Below are positions 24,646-37,100 of a DNA stretch of 64,000 nt, piece by piece. The translations under genes and the position numbers were made by a program. Position 1 is the first letter of the stretch, and each line of letters opens with the position of its first letter. This DNA comes from Bilabrum cf. latius (lineage: Eukaryota > Bigyra: Bicosoecida > Bigyra > Bicosoecida). The stretch lies in the NCBI GenBank assembly GCA_965178125.1, contig OZ237757.1:434001-498000 (forward strand), written 5' to 3'. The notes below the pieces were generated by a model. The model was not told the origin of the DNA, made no database searches, and saw only the letters and a program-made list of their open reading frames with translations.

Positions 24646-27600
24646 ATGGATAGTCAACAAAGCAAACGCGACGATGGGGTGGCCCGTGACGCACCGCACA
24701 CGCACACTGACCAGGCTGCTGGGCTGTCGCGGAGCGCAGACCCATCAAGAGCTTCTCCAGTTGCTGCTGCCACTGGCAGTGCCGCCACGTAGAGTCTTGG
24801 AAGCGGCGAATCTCGCTACTTGGGCCGCGAGCAATTATCAATGGAGCCGCACGACGAGCCACCGCCGCGCGATGCTCAAGCGACAACGATCGCCCCATCA
24901 GTTTACGGGTGCCAGGGAGGACCAATGGCCGGGTATGCACCTGCCACTGCCAGGCAGAGTGCGAGCGCTGGCGAGTCGCGGGAATCGGGGCAGCTGCACG
25001 CTAGCAATGCACGGACTAGAACCCAGTTACCACCAAGTTCATACGAACCCGCTGCCGATGGTGGTGATCCCACATCGTGTCGGCCTGCTGTTGCATCGTT
25101 GGAACCGTGGCAGCTCTCTGATATTACGATGCCAGCGGGCCCGTGGCATCCCCAGGTCCAGACGGGGCACGCCGGGCATCGCCCCAGACCTCCACCGGAT
25201 CCGCCAGCCCCACGCCCGCCAGCCCCGGCGCCACCACCACCGCTTCCGCGACCAGCAGCATAGTCCCGTGCTGGGCCAGGTCAACGATCGTCCCTTGCTG
25301 GTCCAGAGTCGCCGTTACTCGGACTGCCTCAGCCTGGCGGTACGGCTGGAGGGTCAGCACCGTCTTGGCACGATCAGGTATATGCTGATTTAATGGATGA
25401 TGCATGCTATCCTTCAGATATGATCAAAAAGTCAGGGATGGGCATGGCCCGTAGGCAGCTCGAATTTGAAACGGCCAAGCGCTGGGTGGCGCTGTATCCT
25501 TCCGAGCACGACGCGCGCCGGGCGAGTTTCGCTGATATCGGAGCGGGGTTCCGAAGCGACGTCATGAAGGCATTCAAGCACTTTCCCAAGGTAAGCATGG
25601 TCTGGCGGGAGGATCAGCCCATCGGATTCACTTCTGGAGATGTGGCCGCTGTTCAAGAGAGCACAGGCATCGAGTTCATCGATGCGGGTGGTCTTGCAGG
25701 TGGGCTCAAAGCAATTCACAGAGAGTTGGGCCTCTTTCTAAAATTTGCGCTGGACCAGAACGGGTACTACAAGAGCTCTCGCATGGCTGCCAAGGCAGCC
25801 AAGCGGGAGGCGGCGGCTAGTCGGTGGGTGCACGCGATGGACAGCGTGCACGTGTCAACGCCTCTGCAAGAATGCGTCGATTTAACCGTTCAGCTCGCCG
25901 GCGGTGGGGTACGAGTGGTACGCGTGCAGGTATTTGCAAGTGTCAGCATTGCCGGATACGATGCCTCTGAGCCATCAACGCTGGAATCAACGACCATGCG
26001 CGTGGGCTCCTCGGATGGTGGGTACTCTGTGCACGTCGACAGCGAGCAGATCGACAATGTCGTGAAGCCACTGGCAAAGAGATTCTTCATCGTGCCCTAC
26101 AATCGAACCGCTGAAGTTGTTATTAGGCACAAGCTGGAAGCTGGCACAACTAGTGTCGAGAGGAAAGCTCCGGGTGTGCGAGCTGTTGGCGGGGCAAGCG
26201 ACGGAAAATGTGCCGGTGTAGACAGCCACATTGCTGCTGCGGAAAGTCATACAGCAGCCTCAGGGGCTGGTGATTGTTCCAGTCCTATCGATGCTAGTAA
26301 GCAGACAGTCAAGCATGCACCATGTGAGTTGGGTTTCGGTGCTGATCAGGCTGTCAATGCAGACGACATACTTACAGCAACCAAATTCTATGCAGGAAAG
26401 CTGATCGACCACAGTATGTCGCCATACTATCACAAGGTAAATGTGATCGAAGACAGCGAGCAACAGCTTTTCTTGCCGTTTGACGTGGAGGTGCACCAGC
26501 TGGCGAGTGGGCAGCGGATGGTGCTGGACACGCACCGGCTGCTGATCCCGGACATCCCGTGGATTGACTGGATGGAGTCTGAGGAGGCCAGACCAGTTGT
26601 TTGGATGGCTCTGTCAGGCTAGATGCCGCTCATGCTGCAAGGGCAGCTCGGCGGATCCCCAGGAACCAAGAGTGAGCCCGATGTGAGCTAGCTGGCGACA
26701 CAGATGCAGGAGTGGGTGAAGGGGATAGGAAGCCCTGAAATCCCAACAGAAGTGTAGCGAAGCATTCATACGCTGTCTTTTGACCCAGCCAGCATGCGAC
26801 TGCATCGAGACTCGGGTTGTGTGGTTGCACCGTCGTCGACCCGAGGCAACGCACCCGAAGCGGTGGCCATTATAGCATGCCCTCTTTGGTATTTCTGCGG
26901 GTACCTTGCCCTTTCCTGCCTTCTTCCCCCCGAGGCTGCACGCTGTCTCGCCGAGCTCTGCGGCGGCACTGAGATAGAGGGGCTCTGCCCCGACCTCATT
27001 ATGTCTGGACGAGACAAAGGGGGCTCGAAACGGAAAGCGAGGCAGGCAATAGGCATGCTCTATGACAAGGCCCGAACGGTTGGTCCCGACCGATTCAGTG
27101 ACGAGATCGCCTTGGAGGTGTGCCGCCACCCAACGTTTGATCCAGACTGTGATGCCAGAGCACTGAGATCTGTGCTCAAGAGGACGATGCACTCAATGGG
27201 TCTCGGCTTGAGGCACGCCCGCTTGCTGCTTGCAGGACGAAACTGCGACGAAGTGTGCGCTCGACGCGTCCAATTCGCACTGGTTGGGTCTCATAATGCC
27301 TGCAAGAGGGCGGCGGTGCAATCTCTGCAGCGCATGATCCATGATCACATGGACAGCTCGACTGAATCAGGGAATCGATCGGGCAGTGCGGCAGGATTAG
27401 CCCAAGCTGCTTGCCTGTATGCATCGAAGGGCATCGTCACCAGAGCCGACGACGCTTGTCTTCAAGAGCCCGCTGGTGCCGTTGGCGGGGCTGCTGGTGG
27501 GGCTGCTGGTGGGGCTGCTGGCGGGGCTGTTGGCGGGACTGCTGGTGGGGCTGTTGGCGGGACTGCTGTTGGGGCTGGTGTTGCGATTCCTGGTAGAGCT

Positions 27601-28509
27601 GATGCTCCAGAGTGGTAGCTCCGGGCAGTTTCTGTAGCCACTGAAACATCGTGCGTTGGCGTCCAGCTCGCTGCAGAGGGCGGCATACACACGAAGACAC
27701 CTGCCCACGGCGCTGCTCAGCTCATCGAAGAGCTGGATCACATCAGGCGAGTGCCCGGTGCAGACATTCTCCCGACCTTTTGCTCGCTTGCGTCCCTCGC
27801 GACTCTCGTGGCTGGAATGCCCGTGAGCGAAAGGGATCAGGTGAGCCAAGTTCAAGATGCGGGTCATGCCAATGCCACTTCTGGAAGCGTTGGCCATGAC
27901 GACGTTCATGGTGATAGTGATGACGACAGGAGTTTGGAAGCTTTGCCAAGGCCCCTCTCTTCCTCGTTAGAGCTGGCACAGCAGCTTTCGATTCCCAATA
28001 GTTCCGCTTTCAGGATGCGAGCGCGTGTCATTAAGGCCGGGTAGCTGAGGCAGATGGGCCAGCACGACATGGCACACTTGAGGGCTGATCAGGGCATGCG
28101 GGAATAGTACTGGATTTCTGCGATCACGGTGCTGGCCGAGATACTGCAGGAAACAGGCGATTATGCGGGGGCTCTGTCGTGGTACGGCATCATTTTGGAG
28201 CACGAGGCTGACCTGCTGCCGATCAACGCCATGTCGTCTCTGTACATTTACAAAAGTATGGCGGACTGCTAGATCCAATTGAAGATGTACCCCGAAGCTA
28301 TACGGTCCCTGAAAGAGTTCATGCCGTTTCACAGGCAAAGGTTCGGCACGGGGGATCCGATCCACCTGAATGCTTTGGCGAAGCTGATCCATTGCTTTGG
28401 CGAGACACAGCGGTATGATGAAGCCATTCCGGTGATTGCTGACCTGTGGGAGCTGCAGAAGATTGCTAAACCGCTCGATATTTCGGGTCATAGAACTAGA
28501 TTTGTATAA
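24646..28509 (+). CDS. Clu-like (clustered-mitochondria-related) protein with C-terminal TPRs
   Basis: 1,287 residues from ATG 24646 to TAA 28507, the only TAA stop in the window. Nine TAGs are in frame. After a Pro/Ser/Ala-rich head, residues about 390-660 resemble the Clu-type central domain: ...TTMRVGSSDGGYSVHVD..., then FDVEVHQLASGQRMVLDTHRLLIPDIP. Further on, LKRTMHSMGLGLRHARLLL matches the Clu signature of a His/Gly-x-N/L-x-R-H segment. A Gly/Ala/Val repeat (27480-27590) separates this from TPR-like helices (ETGDYAGALSWYGIIL, LKMYPEAIRSLKEF, TQRYDEAIPVIADL). Clu/CLUH proteins bind mRNAs for mitochondrial proteins; this role is family knowledge only. The TPR array stops abruptly at the TAA, so the end may be truncated or an intron may have been missed. 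Convergent with the GH30 gene, 174 bp apart. Confidence 0.6.
27478..27600 (+). repeat. Imperfect 12/24-bp GC-rich tandem repeat in coding sequence
   Basis: Repeats of GGGGCTGCTGGT-like units encode a GGAA/GGAV/GGTA tract in the Clu-like protein. It is likely a flexible linker and prone to slippage. Confidence 0.85.
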
Positions 28510-28683
28510 ATTATCCTGCTGCTTGGTATTGCAATAATCTTGTGTGTATAGCGAATCATCCAAATAGATCCGGAATCCGGGAGCACTTGCCCAGATCTAG
28601 CAAGCCGGAACTCACATGTTCCCATGCTCAAAGGTGAGCAGGGGAATCTAGCGGCATCCCAGCAACATCCTTTTTGTTTGAAT

Positions 28684-30577
28684 TCACGGGGATGGGTCAT
28701 ACACGAGGGTATGCGCGCTATGAGGCGGCAGCTGCAGAGTGGCCGTCTGGTCGTGGTCCACGAGTGTGTAGTTCTGCGCCGTGTCCGCGGTGTTCATCGC
28801 AACCACGACGATCTGCTGCTTGGTAGCAACTCCTGGCGGCAGCAATCCCGCCCCGGCAGGATCGCCCCCATTCTTTGGAGTAAGGAACGCAGACACGACG
28901 AGCGTCTCGTTGGAAGCGCCGGACATGGAGCACCCAATTCGGTGGGAGCCCGGAGGCACGAACTTGGAGATCTGGCCCATATAATAGTAGAAGTACTGAG
29001 GAATGATCTTCTGCTTGTCCGTATCCACCATGATCATCGCGCTGGAGCCGAACAGGTCGTACGAGATGATCGGCCCGATGTGCAGCGGGGTGCCTGCGGA
29101 GAATCGGAGCGCACGAACACAAGGAAGAGCGGGAAGGAGCCATCAAGAATGCAGCAGGCACAACACTGAACAAGTTGTAGAGTGCAGTTGATTGGTAGAG
29201 TTAAACGTCGCAATCGGGTGGCGCTTTCAAAGCAGCGTCGCAGCCACTGTCAGGCACTGTGGAATCCGGAAACATCGTTTATTCGAATCTCACCTGCCAC
29301 GCTCAGCGCCACGTTCCAATCAATAAATCCCACCGAAAATGCATTCAAATCTCCCAGGATCTCCCCAAGGTACTTTTCAGCGTCCTTCCACTCCCCTCCA
29401 GTCTCCGTGAACGTGTTGATCGCCACTGTGGACTCTGTCGAAAGGAGCATCTTGTCGGGGTACTTGTCATGAGCTGCAAGCACGTTGTCGAAATGGGACC
29501 CGTCGTACCTGCGGTGTGACGAGTATATGAATTAGACACTGTTGCTTGGTAGGGTAGCGCAGGCCGCGGGTAGCAAAAATATGCGAGCTGCATCATGTGA
29601 GCGTAGCCCAGCCAAGCCGCTCACCAGTGGTAGGCCGTGCCGGCGACGTACTGGGCGGCATCCGGGTCACCCAGAACAGTGTCGACCCACTTGGGCAGGT
29701 GCCCCTTGTTATGATCGTACTGGAAGATGTTCACCTCTGGGTGCGCCTGCTTCATGGCAGGGCCCAGGTGGTTCTTGAGCCAATCGCGCTCGGTTTCGGG
29801 CGTGAACACCATGCTCTCATATGTGAGCAGATTCTCGGTCTCTGGTTCGTTCTAGGGGGTGACTGCCCAAATGTCGAGCCCGTGCGCCTTCATTGTATCG
29901 ACATACTTGACGAAATACTGGGCGTACGAGGCCCGAATCGCCGGATCCGAGGATAGCTCGCATCCGATCAGGTACATCCAGACCGAGCACACCATCGCGC
30001 GGTTGCTCTTCATCCACCACGGCGCGCTCCAGGGAGACCCAAGAAGTTTGATCTTAGTTTCGGTGGAGTTCGGGAATGCAGCTGAGCGTGCTGCGATGGC
30101 GTCCTGGATGAATTGAATGCGACCCATCCGCACGTCGTGCTAAATAGAGAACTGGGTCAAGTTGAGGTCGCCATCGAACTCTGCGTACGAATTCGTACCC
30201 AAGCTAAAGTCACAAGCACCCATGGGAAGCCGAGCCATGCTGTATCCGAGCGAGTTCTTTCCGTAGATCAGATCCAAGAGCTGCTGCTTGCCGGCCGACT
30301 CTAGCTGGTTGTACACCCACGTCGATGACTCCGTGATGGCGCCCCCAAAGCCAAGAATTTCCTGAAATACCTGGCTAGAATTTACCGACACGATTGCGCC
30401 AGCAGCTGGGTCATCTGCATTTGGCAAGGATCCATACCCCCGAACAGTGGAAAGGCCACCGGGCGTTTGAGGTTTCAGGCGATCCCCCGTAGAGTTACTC
30501 GTCTACACGATGTAAACAACCCGTGATGCAAAAGCCACAGATGTAATCGATGCTAATACAACCGCAGACGCGGCCAT
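28684..30577 (-). CDS. Secreted GH30 family glycosidase (glucosylceramidase-like), three exons
   Basis: 525 residues in exons 30577-29625, 29508-29294 and 29093-28684; stop TGA. A signal peptide (MAASAVVLASITSVAFAS) precedes a GH30 TIM barrel: FQEILGFGGAITES, SMARLPMGACDFSL, WSAPWWMKSN, the acid/base motif T-P-Q-N-E-P (Glu about residue 244) and the nucleophile in MLLSTES (about residue 342). The C-terminal beta domain follows (SKFVPPGSHRIG). GH30 enzymes hydrolyse beta-glucosyl, beta-xylosyl or beta-fucosyl linkages; the closest look is glucosylceramidase. The Gln of the acid/base motif is encoded by TAG (complement of 29852-29854), and two further TAGs lie upstream. Both intron removals restore family motifs (AYHW-YDGSHFDN and LSVAG-TPLHIG). 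It lies 217 bp downstream of the GH127-like gene, in the same orientation. Confidence 0.93.
29094..29293 (-). other. Intron 2 of the GH30 gene
   Basis: 200 bp, donor GTGAGA, acceptor CGCAG, phase 1. Without splicing the frame meets TGA. Confidence 0.9.
29509..29624 (-). other. Intron 1 of the GH30 gene
   Basis: 116 bp, donor GTGAGC, acceptor CGCAG, phase 2. It rebuilds the Trp of AYHWYDGS. Confidence 0.92.
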
Positions 30578-30794
30578 TATATGCAGCTAGGAAGGCAAAG
30601 TGTTGCCGTTGGAGCGCGTTGTCTGTGCGTGGCGTGACGATCAGATTGGCAGTCGTGGCACGCGTAGCCTGATCGGCACGCAGGTTGCATGTAGTACCAG
30701 ACAACTGCAAGCCGCCTCTATATTGCAGAATGCTGCACAACCTGTTGGACAGTATTGAATGATACGCGTCAACGCATGTCGACCCCAGCACCGC

Positions 30795-33700
30795 TCACAC
30801 ACCCCTACCGTCCGCAGTGCAATCCACACCGACCGGCTCAAATGCAGGGTACACGTCCACCAGCAGAAGGTCCTGCTTGATGGCATGGTAAGGCATCGCG
30901 AGTATCCCTGGATTCCCTTTCACTCTGTACACCATAGGGCTGCCCCCTTCCGGGATTTCCTCCGCGGGTATATCCAAAGAAGGGGCCAGCTCAGGGGCAG
31001 GAGTCAGGTATCCCACCGGACTGCCAGGATCCGAAATGCCGCGGATTAGCACGGTGTCCGTGGCATTGCTCCAGCCAGACCCATCCGGTGTGACGAATGC
31101 GAGCGCCACCGGACCCTGGTGCACGGACCATCGGCTGTGGCCAGGCACCACCGTGCTGCCAGTATACTCGAACGCGTGAAGCTCCCAGGGAAGGCTCATC
31201 GAGATCGTCACACCGGATGCAGCTGCCTAGTCGTGTGGTGCGTTCTAGGACTCGGAATTGGGACGCCACCCCGCACCGGCGTCAGGTTTCTGCACGTGCA
31301 CGTAGCTCCCCGGCGTGCCGACTTGGTATTCCTTCCCGTCCACCAGCACAGGCACACCATGCTTTGCCCCGTACTGCGCCCAAAGAGGCACACGGACAGC
31401 TACGCTTCCCACGGCATACGCACTCACATTCCTTGCGATGCCAGCCGTCTCACTCGTCACACCAGGATCTCCCTCCTCGCTGGCCCACGCCCTCACCGTC
31501 ACGTTTCCTCCCCAAGGGTACGCCCCTCCCACCTGGGCCTTGAAGCCCGAGGGCAGCGAGAGCAGCGAAGGAAAGTACAGGTCCACGTGCACCTCGGTTG
31601 ACGCACTCGTCAAGCCATCACGACCACCATTCACCGACTCGGAGCCGGAAAGAAAGAAGACGTATTCGGGCAGGGACCCGAACGTCCTCGTCCCCTGGCC
31701 CTCACAGCAGTCTCCCACGTACCTGGGCGGCATCTTGCGCTTGTGCAAGGAAGTGAAGTGCCGGATGCCGCGGGTGCCGCCCGCATCCTGGGCCAGCACC
31801 ACATTCGTCAGCGAACGTTCGATTTCAAATGCGTAGGATTCGTCCTCAATCTCGCCCGTGAGTGCGCGCATCTTCTGATTCACTCGGATCCAGAAGGAAT
31901 GTCCGCAGAACTCCCCGATCGGATGACCGTGGTAGCCGCCTCCCACTGCCCCAGCGGTCAACTTGTGCGCGTCTGCCGCAGAAGATGCATCCAGTACAGT
32001 GCTAGTTGAAAGTGCACTGCTCCTTTCTTGGCGCGCGGCAGATCGCAGGCGCTTGGCGTGCTCGCTCTCGTACGACCCACCCCGAAGTGACTCAAGCACC
32101 TGCTCCCGCGGGGCCGACGGCAGGTGCTCATCATGCCAGTGGTCGTGATGATCATGCTAGTGTTGGTGCGCGGCTGCAACCACCTCATCGTGTCCCCCCA
32201 GGCGTCGCCTGGTGGGCCCCTTGCAGGCAGGGCGCACACCCTGCAGGCTGGGCATGCCTCCCTCCTCGGGAGATTTGTTCCAGTCAGCGCCATATGCCCT
32301 CGCCAAGCGAAGGTCCTGAGGGTCGAGCCCCCAATCCACCCGTGGAGCAGCCCCGCCGGCCACTTCGGTGTAGCTCTGCTGACCGGGTGCTACGGGTGGA
32401 TCATGGACCGTCGCGAATGCTTCGGTCGTCGCGTTCGGCTATTTGGGATCGAACCCATCAAAGTCGAGGAGGTAGGACCCAGGCGGGTAGAAGATGAGCT
32501 CGTTGAGCTAGATGACCCCGCTGTGGTCAATCCAGTGCTACCTGAGGGCGCTGCGCCACCCCTTGGCCGCGTTGACGTACTTGGGATCGCCCGTGAGGCG
32601 ATACATGTCGAGGTATGCGTTGATGGCAGTGCCTTCGTAGTTGTGCGGCCAGGGAACACGAGCCCACACCGCGGTTGTGTTCCCTCGGGCCAGTTCCTCC
32701 AGCCACCAGGGCTCTTCGTACAGGCTAGCCACGAGGTCAACGTCTGCCTGCGTGCCCAAGTCAGACAGGGCCATCTGCGTGTTATGTATGATCCCTTGGT
32801 AGATGAGGTAGATGAGGTGGCCAAAGAGGGGTAGCTTGCCCGTGGACTTGCCGGGGTTGTAGCCCTCCGGAAAGCGAGCTGGTGAGGGGCCCCCGTCGGG
32901 GGGAAGGAACAGAGGGAGGTAAGTCGCGTTGTTGAACCAGCTCATGTGCGCTCGCGCGACCTGGAGGGCCCCGTTGACCCCAGCGCGATCCGCGGCAAGC
33001 AGCCCGTGGATGACCCAAGATGTGACATAGTCGGGGTTCTCGTGCGAAATTGTGTCGTTCGGCTCAAAAGCCATGGCATAGCCGGCCAACGAGGCCCCGC
33101 CGGCCGATCCACCGGTGGATTGCGCTGCTCCGATCCCGCCAACGAGCGCCTCGAGGGCCCCGCGCAGGTCCTGCAGTCCACCGGCTGTGCGAGCCGGTGC
33201 ATCGGATGTATTCTATTCTAAAGATGAAGATGAAGATTCCCACTGCAGCGAGTTTCCGATGCCCATCATGACACCGCCCGCCACGGACCCACGCAACCCG
33301 CAGTCCCACCCGACAGGGACGGCGCCAGGCACCTGCCCCTTGCCTGCTCGCTCTCTGAACCAGTACAGCAGGTTGTCGGTGCCTGCGATGCCATCATCGG
33401 ATTTATTCACCCACCCGCGAAGGTACTCTACGTTGTGGACGAATGCGTCGCGGTAGACGCCCGGGAGCAGTTGCACCTAGCCCGCTCGAGGCCGCGAAGC
33501 GAGCATCGGGATCGCTGGCTACACTGATGAGTCGTTCCTCGATTGACGGCGCAAATAGTAGCGCCACCCATCTTCTGCATCTTTATCGGGACCGCCCTCC
33601 GCCAACTCAAATTCCCGGGCGTACCCCAGTAGCTCGCAAGTGCCATTCAAGATATTGAAGTTGAAGCCTACACACTCGCTTGATGCTTGGGCAGAGCAAT

Positions 33701-33899
33701 TTCCGGCGCATTCACCCGGTCCTGCTGATAATGTCTCTATTGAGCGTACCGTGGCGCCAGAGATCTTGGCATCTCTGTCACCAACGGGCTGGACATAATC
33801 AGTTGCACCTAGAATCGAGCGCTCGACGTCATCGGCAATCGCTGCTGAAGTAGCGACAAGCACGACCCCAAACGCCAGCATGTACTACATCAAGTACAT
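30795..33899 (-). CDS. Secreted GH127-like (DUF1680) glycosidase with N-terminal PAN-like domain
   Basis: 1,034 residues in one exon, TGA at 30795-30797, about ten in-frame TAGs. Three in-frame ATGs (33899, 33890, 33881) all give a signal peptide; the first is used here. Residues about 30-125 are Cys-rich and apple/PAN-like (CAGNCSAQASSECVGFNF...C.LLGY). The rest follows the DUF1680/beta-L-arabinofuranosidase plan: PGVYRDAFVHNVEYL, the helical block NYEGTAINAYLDMYRLTGDPKY, YAFEIERSLTNVVLAQ, the DCCEGQG segment with the expected Cys nucleophile pair, and the beta domain RVPLWA...VLVDGKEY. In GH127 the zinc site also uses Glu-x-Cys; here the equivalent reads E-G-T-A, so metal binding may differ. 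A His-rich insert lies near 32105-32165. It acts outside the cell or in a vacuole on arabinose-containing glycans, by inference. Confidence 0.8.
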
Positions 33900-34179
33900 T
33901 CTAATAACTATGCCACCCTGAAGACCTCACCAGAAGTCTTCAGGTCAATCTGTGGGATTCGATGTTAACCAGATTTGTAAAGTAAACTACACGGAACAAT
34001 ATCAAAGAGCTGTTGCAGCTAAATTTACGCAATTTTGAAGCATCTGTGGTTACTATGCGCAGGTCATACAAACCATTATAATTTGATTTATTTGAAATCT
34101 CCGTGTCTTTTGTGTGGCATTAATTAGTGCCGTATATCTGTGCTGAAGGGAATCGAATATCTTGCGACGACCCGTTACA

Positions 34180-37100
34180 ATGGCGGCACCCCCTGGAGAA
34201 AGCACGCATGCCCGTGCGATTGGCATTGCTAAGAGAGATGAAGCAGCAAGGGCCGACGACGGGTCTGCAGAAAGCATGATGAAGCAGCGGGACGCGAAGC
34301 TAGCTTATCCAAAAACGGCCCTTGCAGAGGGCAAGGCTCGAGGACAAATGACAGGGGCTAACCTGCGACTTGCTCCCAGCGATGGGCGCGAATTGATTGC
34401 AAGTGTTCGTGAATCCGGCGGTGGAGGCAGCAGCGACCCTTACTCGGCCAAGGCTCGCCGTGACTACGCCGTCGATTTCACTTAGCACCACCCCGCCAAC
34501 TATGTCGGCCACTACCACACGTTTAAGATCAAGAATAAGTATCCCATCCCCGGTGCCGCTGTTTTGGATGACTACCGCCGCCGTCGCGGCGCCGCAAACG
34601 CGGAAGCCACCGACGCTCGCTTGCAGCTGGAGGCCGAGCGCCGCAAAGAGGCCGCCGCGGTGGAGATGGTGGTACACCAGGGCAAGCAGGACGTGCGGCT
34701 GCAGTCCAACATGGAAAAAATCCTAGACCAGCTGGAAGGGACCGTCCAGGAGCGAGAGAAGCTTCACGAAGACACGAGGATCGAGGCCAGGAAGCACCCG
34801 GCGGACGAGACGCAGATCCACGCCATGCGGCTGATCAAGGACAAGAAGCTGGGGCTGCTAGAGGACATGTTCCGCAGCGGGAACATCAATGTAAACTCCG
34901 TGGAGCCGTCCATGTCCAACTCCGGTCTCATGGTCGCTACCTCCTGGGGCGTCCTCACTGCTGTAAGGCTCTACCTGCAGTACGGGGGCGACCCCAACAC
35001 CGCCAACCTGGCGGGGGAATACCCCTTGCACATGGCCTGGAACAGCTGGATGAGGGTGCCGCACACGTCGCCCCGGAGACAGTTTGTCCTGCTGAAATGC
35101 GTGGATATCATCAGAATGCTGCTCGGATACGGGGCGCAGCCCGACGTGGTCACTCACGACGGCATGACTGCGCTCCACCTGGCCTGCAGGTTCGGACACG
35201 ACAGCATCGCAGTGATGCTTCTCAAAGCCGGAGCAAACCCCCACCGGAATGCAGAGGACGGCACCACACCGTTGGACCTTGCCAAAGCCAGGGAACACAA
35301 GGGGCTGGAAGGGGGCACCGCGTGCAAGCGGCTCCTAACGCAGTGGGCGGCGATCGAGGGAGAGCGAAAGCTGAGGGAATTCAGGCAGTCCTGGCAGGTG
35401 TCCATGCAGCGGTCCACCCGAAGGTACAGAGAGATGTCGCAGCACCAGGGCGAAGCGAGAAACGCGGCAGATGCGCCCAAGCCCTCGCACGCAGGCATCA
35501 CCGACATCCCCGGTGGCGCCGAGATGGCTGCCCGCGAGGAGGAGAGGAGGATGCTCTTCGGACACAGCGTGGAGGCGACTCGGCTGCTGGAGGGGATGGA
35601 ATTGGAGGAAAGGGTAAGGGAGAGGAACGTCGTGCCCGTCGTGAGGACCGCGCACGTCAGCCTGCGTCAGACGGGAGGGCCAGGCTGGGTGCCCCTTCCT
35701 GCATCGGACACCGATGTCGGATTGCTGAAGGGAGGGGGCGCCACCATGCAGACAGACGGTGTGAAGCAGCACAAGGCCATCACCAACGGCGGCGAGCAAG
35801 ACCAGGAAACGGGCATGTCACTTGGGGTGCCAACGATGGCGCAGTCGCAGCTAGAGGGGGCCTCAGCGAAGGAACAAGGGGCCCTGGTGGACCCCTACCA
35901 GGGCATGGAGGAGAAGAGGGCGGCAAACATGGGCACGCAGAAGCAGGCTCCCGGGGCCGGCGGGCTGACTCGCACGGGGTTTGGAATGGGCGGTGGCGAC
36001 GATGGCGATGGCGATGATGATGGAGCGGGCAGCACTGCCGGCGATGCTGGCGAGGGCCTGGGCGCTATCGATCCTCTCGAAAGGGAAGTGGGCAATCACC
36101 TGGGCCACAAGCGGGTGCTGTACAGGCAATGGAAGAAGCGGCAGCAGGAGATGATGCCCATGGCAGAGGCAAAGATTCGGCAGGATATATACGATGCTGT
36201 CGCTGGCAATAACGGCAAGCAGACGGGCGCAGTGGCCTCCTCCGGCGGAGCTGACAGTGGCAAGGGCTAGGGGTACGCTCCAGATGAAGCAGCGAGGGCC
36301 TTCGATGCAGAACCGGCCGGGATGGACGATCTGCCAGCTGGCATGAGAGCGGTCAACGTGAACGAAAGCGCCTTGGATAGAGCCGTTCGGCTGGATAAGG
36401 AGGACAAGAAGCGCAAGGCAAGGGAGGCCGCGGCCGCCGGACCGAAGCTCTCCAGCGTGGAGCGGGGCATGGAGGCGGTCAAGAGCATGAAGCGGAGGAG
36501 GAGGCAGGCGGCTCTGCAGGCCCTGGGTGACGCGGAGGGGCCGGATACCATGCAGGTGAACCTTCGTTTTACCACTGGAGAGCAGTACGTCCGGAGGCCC
36601 GCTCTGCACTCGTCGCTCATGCGCGGGACCAGGTACAGGGTGGACGGAAGGCGCAAGGTGGGTGCCGACACGAGGCTTTCGGGCCCGTACGCCGGACACA
36701 TGAGCGAGCAGGAGAGGCGGTTGGACGAGGAGCGGCAGCTGAGGGAGGGGTCCCAGCTGTGGGGCGGGGCTGGTGCCATCGCTGCGGGCGCCTAGGCAGG
36801 GCGAGGACCAGCGGACGGCAAGACATCGTTCGACGCGCAGGCGGAGCGGGCCGTGCAGCGCATGGCGATCAAGGGCGTGGACGTGGCGGGTCACGAGGGG
36901 GTGCCCTCCGATGACGTCAGTGTCGGCGTTGTTCCCTCGGAGAATCTGGAGGGTCAGACCGCCCGAATGCTCAAGGCCCAGCAGCAGGGACAAGGACAGC
37001 AGGACCCGTCTGCGGTCAGTGACAGCACAGCCCGCGTGGGCCTCAGCAAGCAGGACGCTGACATGAGGTCCAGAAGGATGGACGCGGTGCTGCCTCGGAG

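Noticed and set aside
28624-29169. Extension of the Clu-like gene past its TAA into the GH30 3' end
   Set aside because: It would need UAA as sense, for which there is no other case, and the sequence there is antisense to GH30 with no TPR features.
35863-36993. Long open frame on the minus strand, opposite the ankyrin gene
   Set aside because: It is the antisense shadow of a GC-rich coding strand, with Leu/Arg/Pro-rich composition and no domain.
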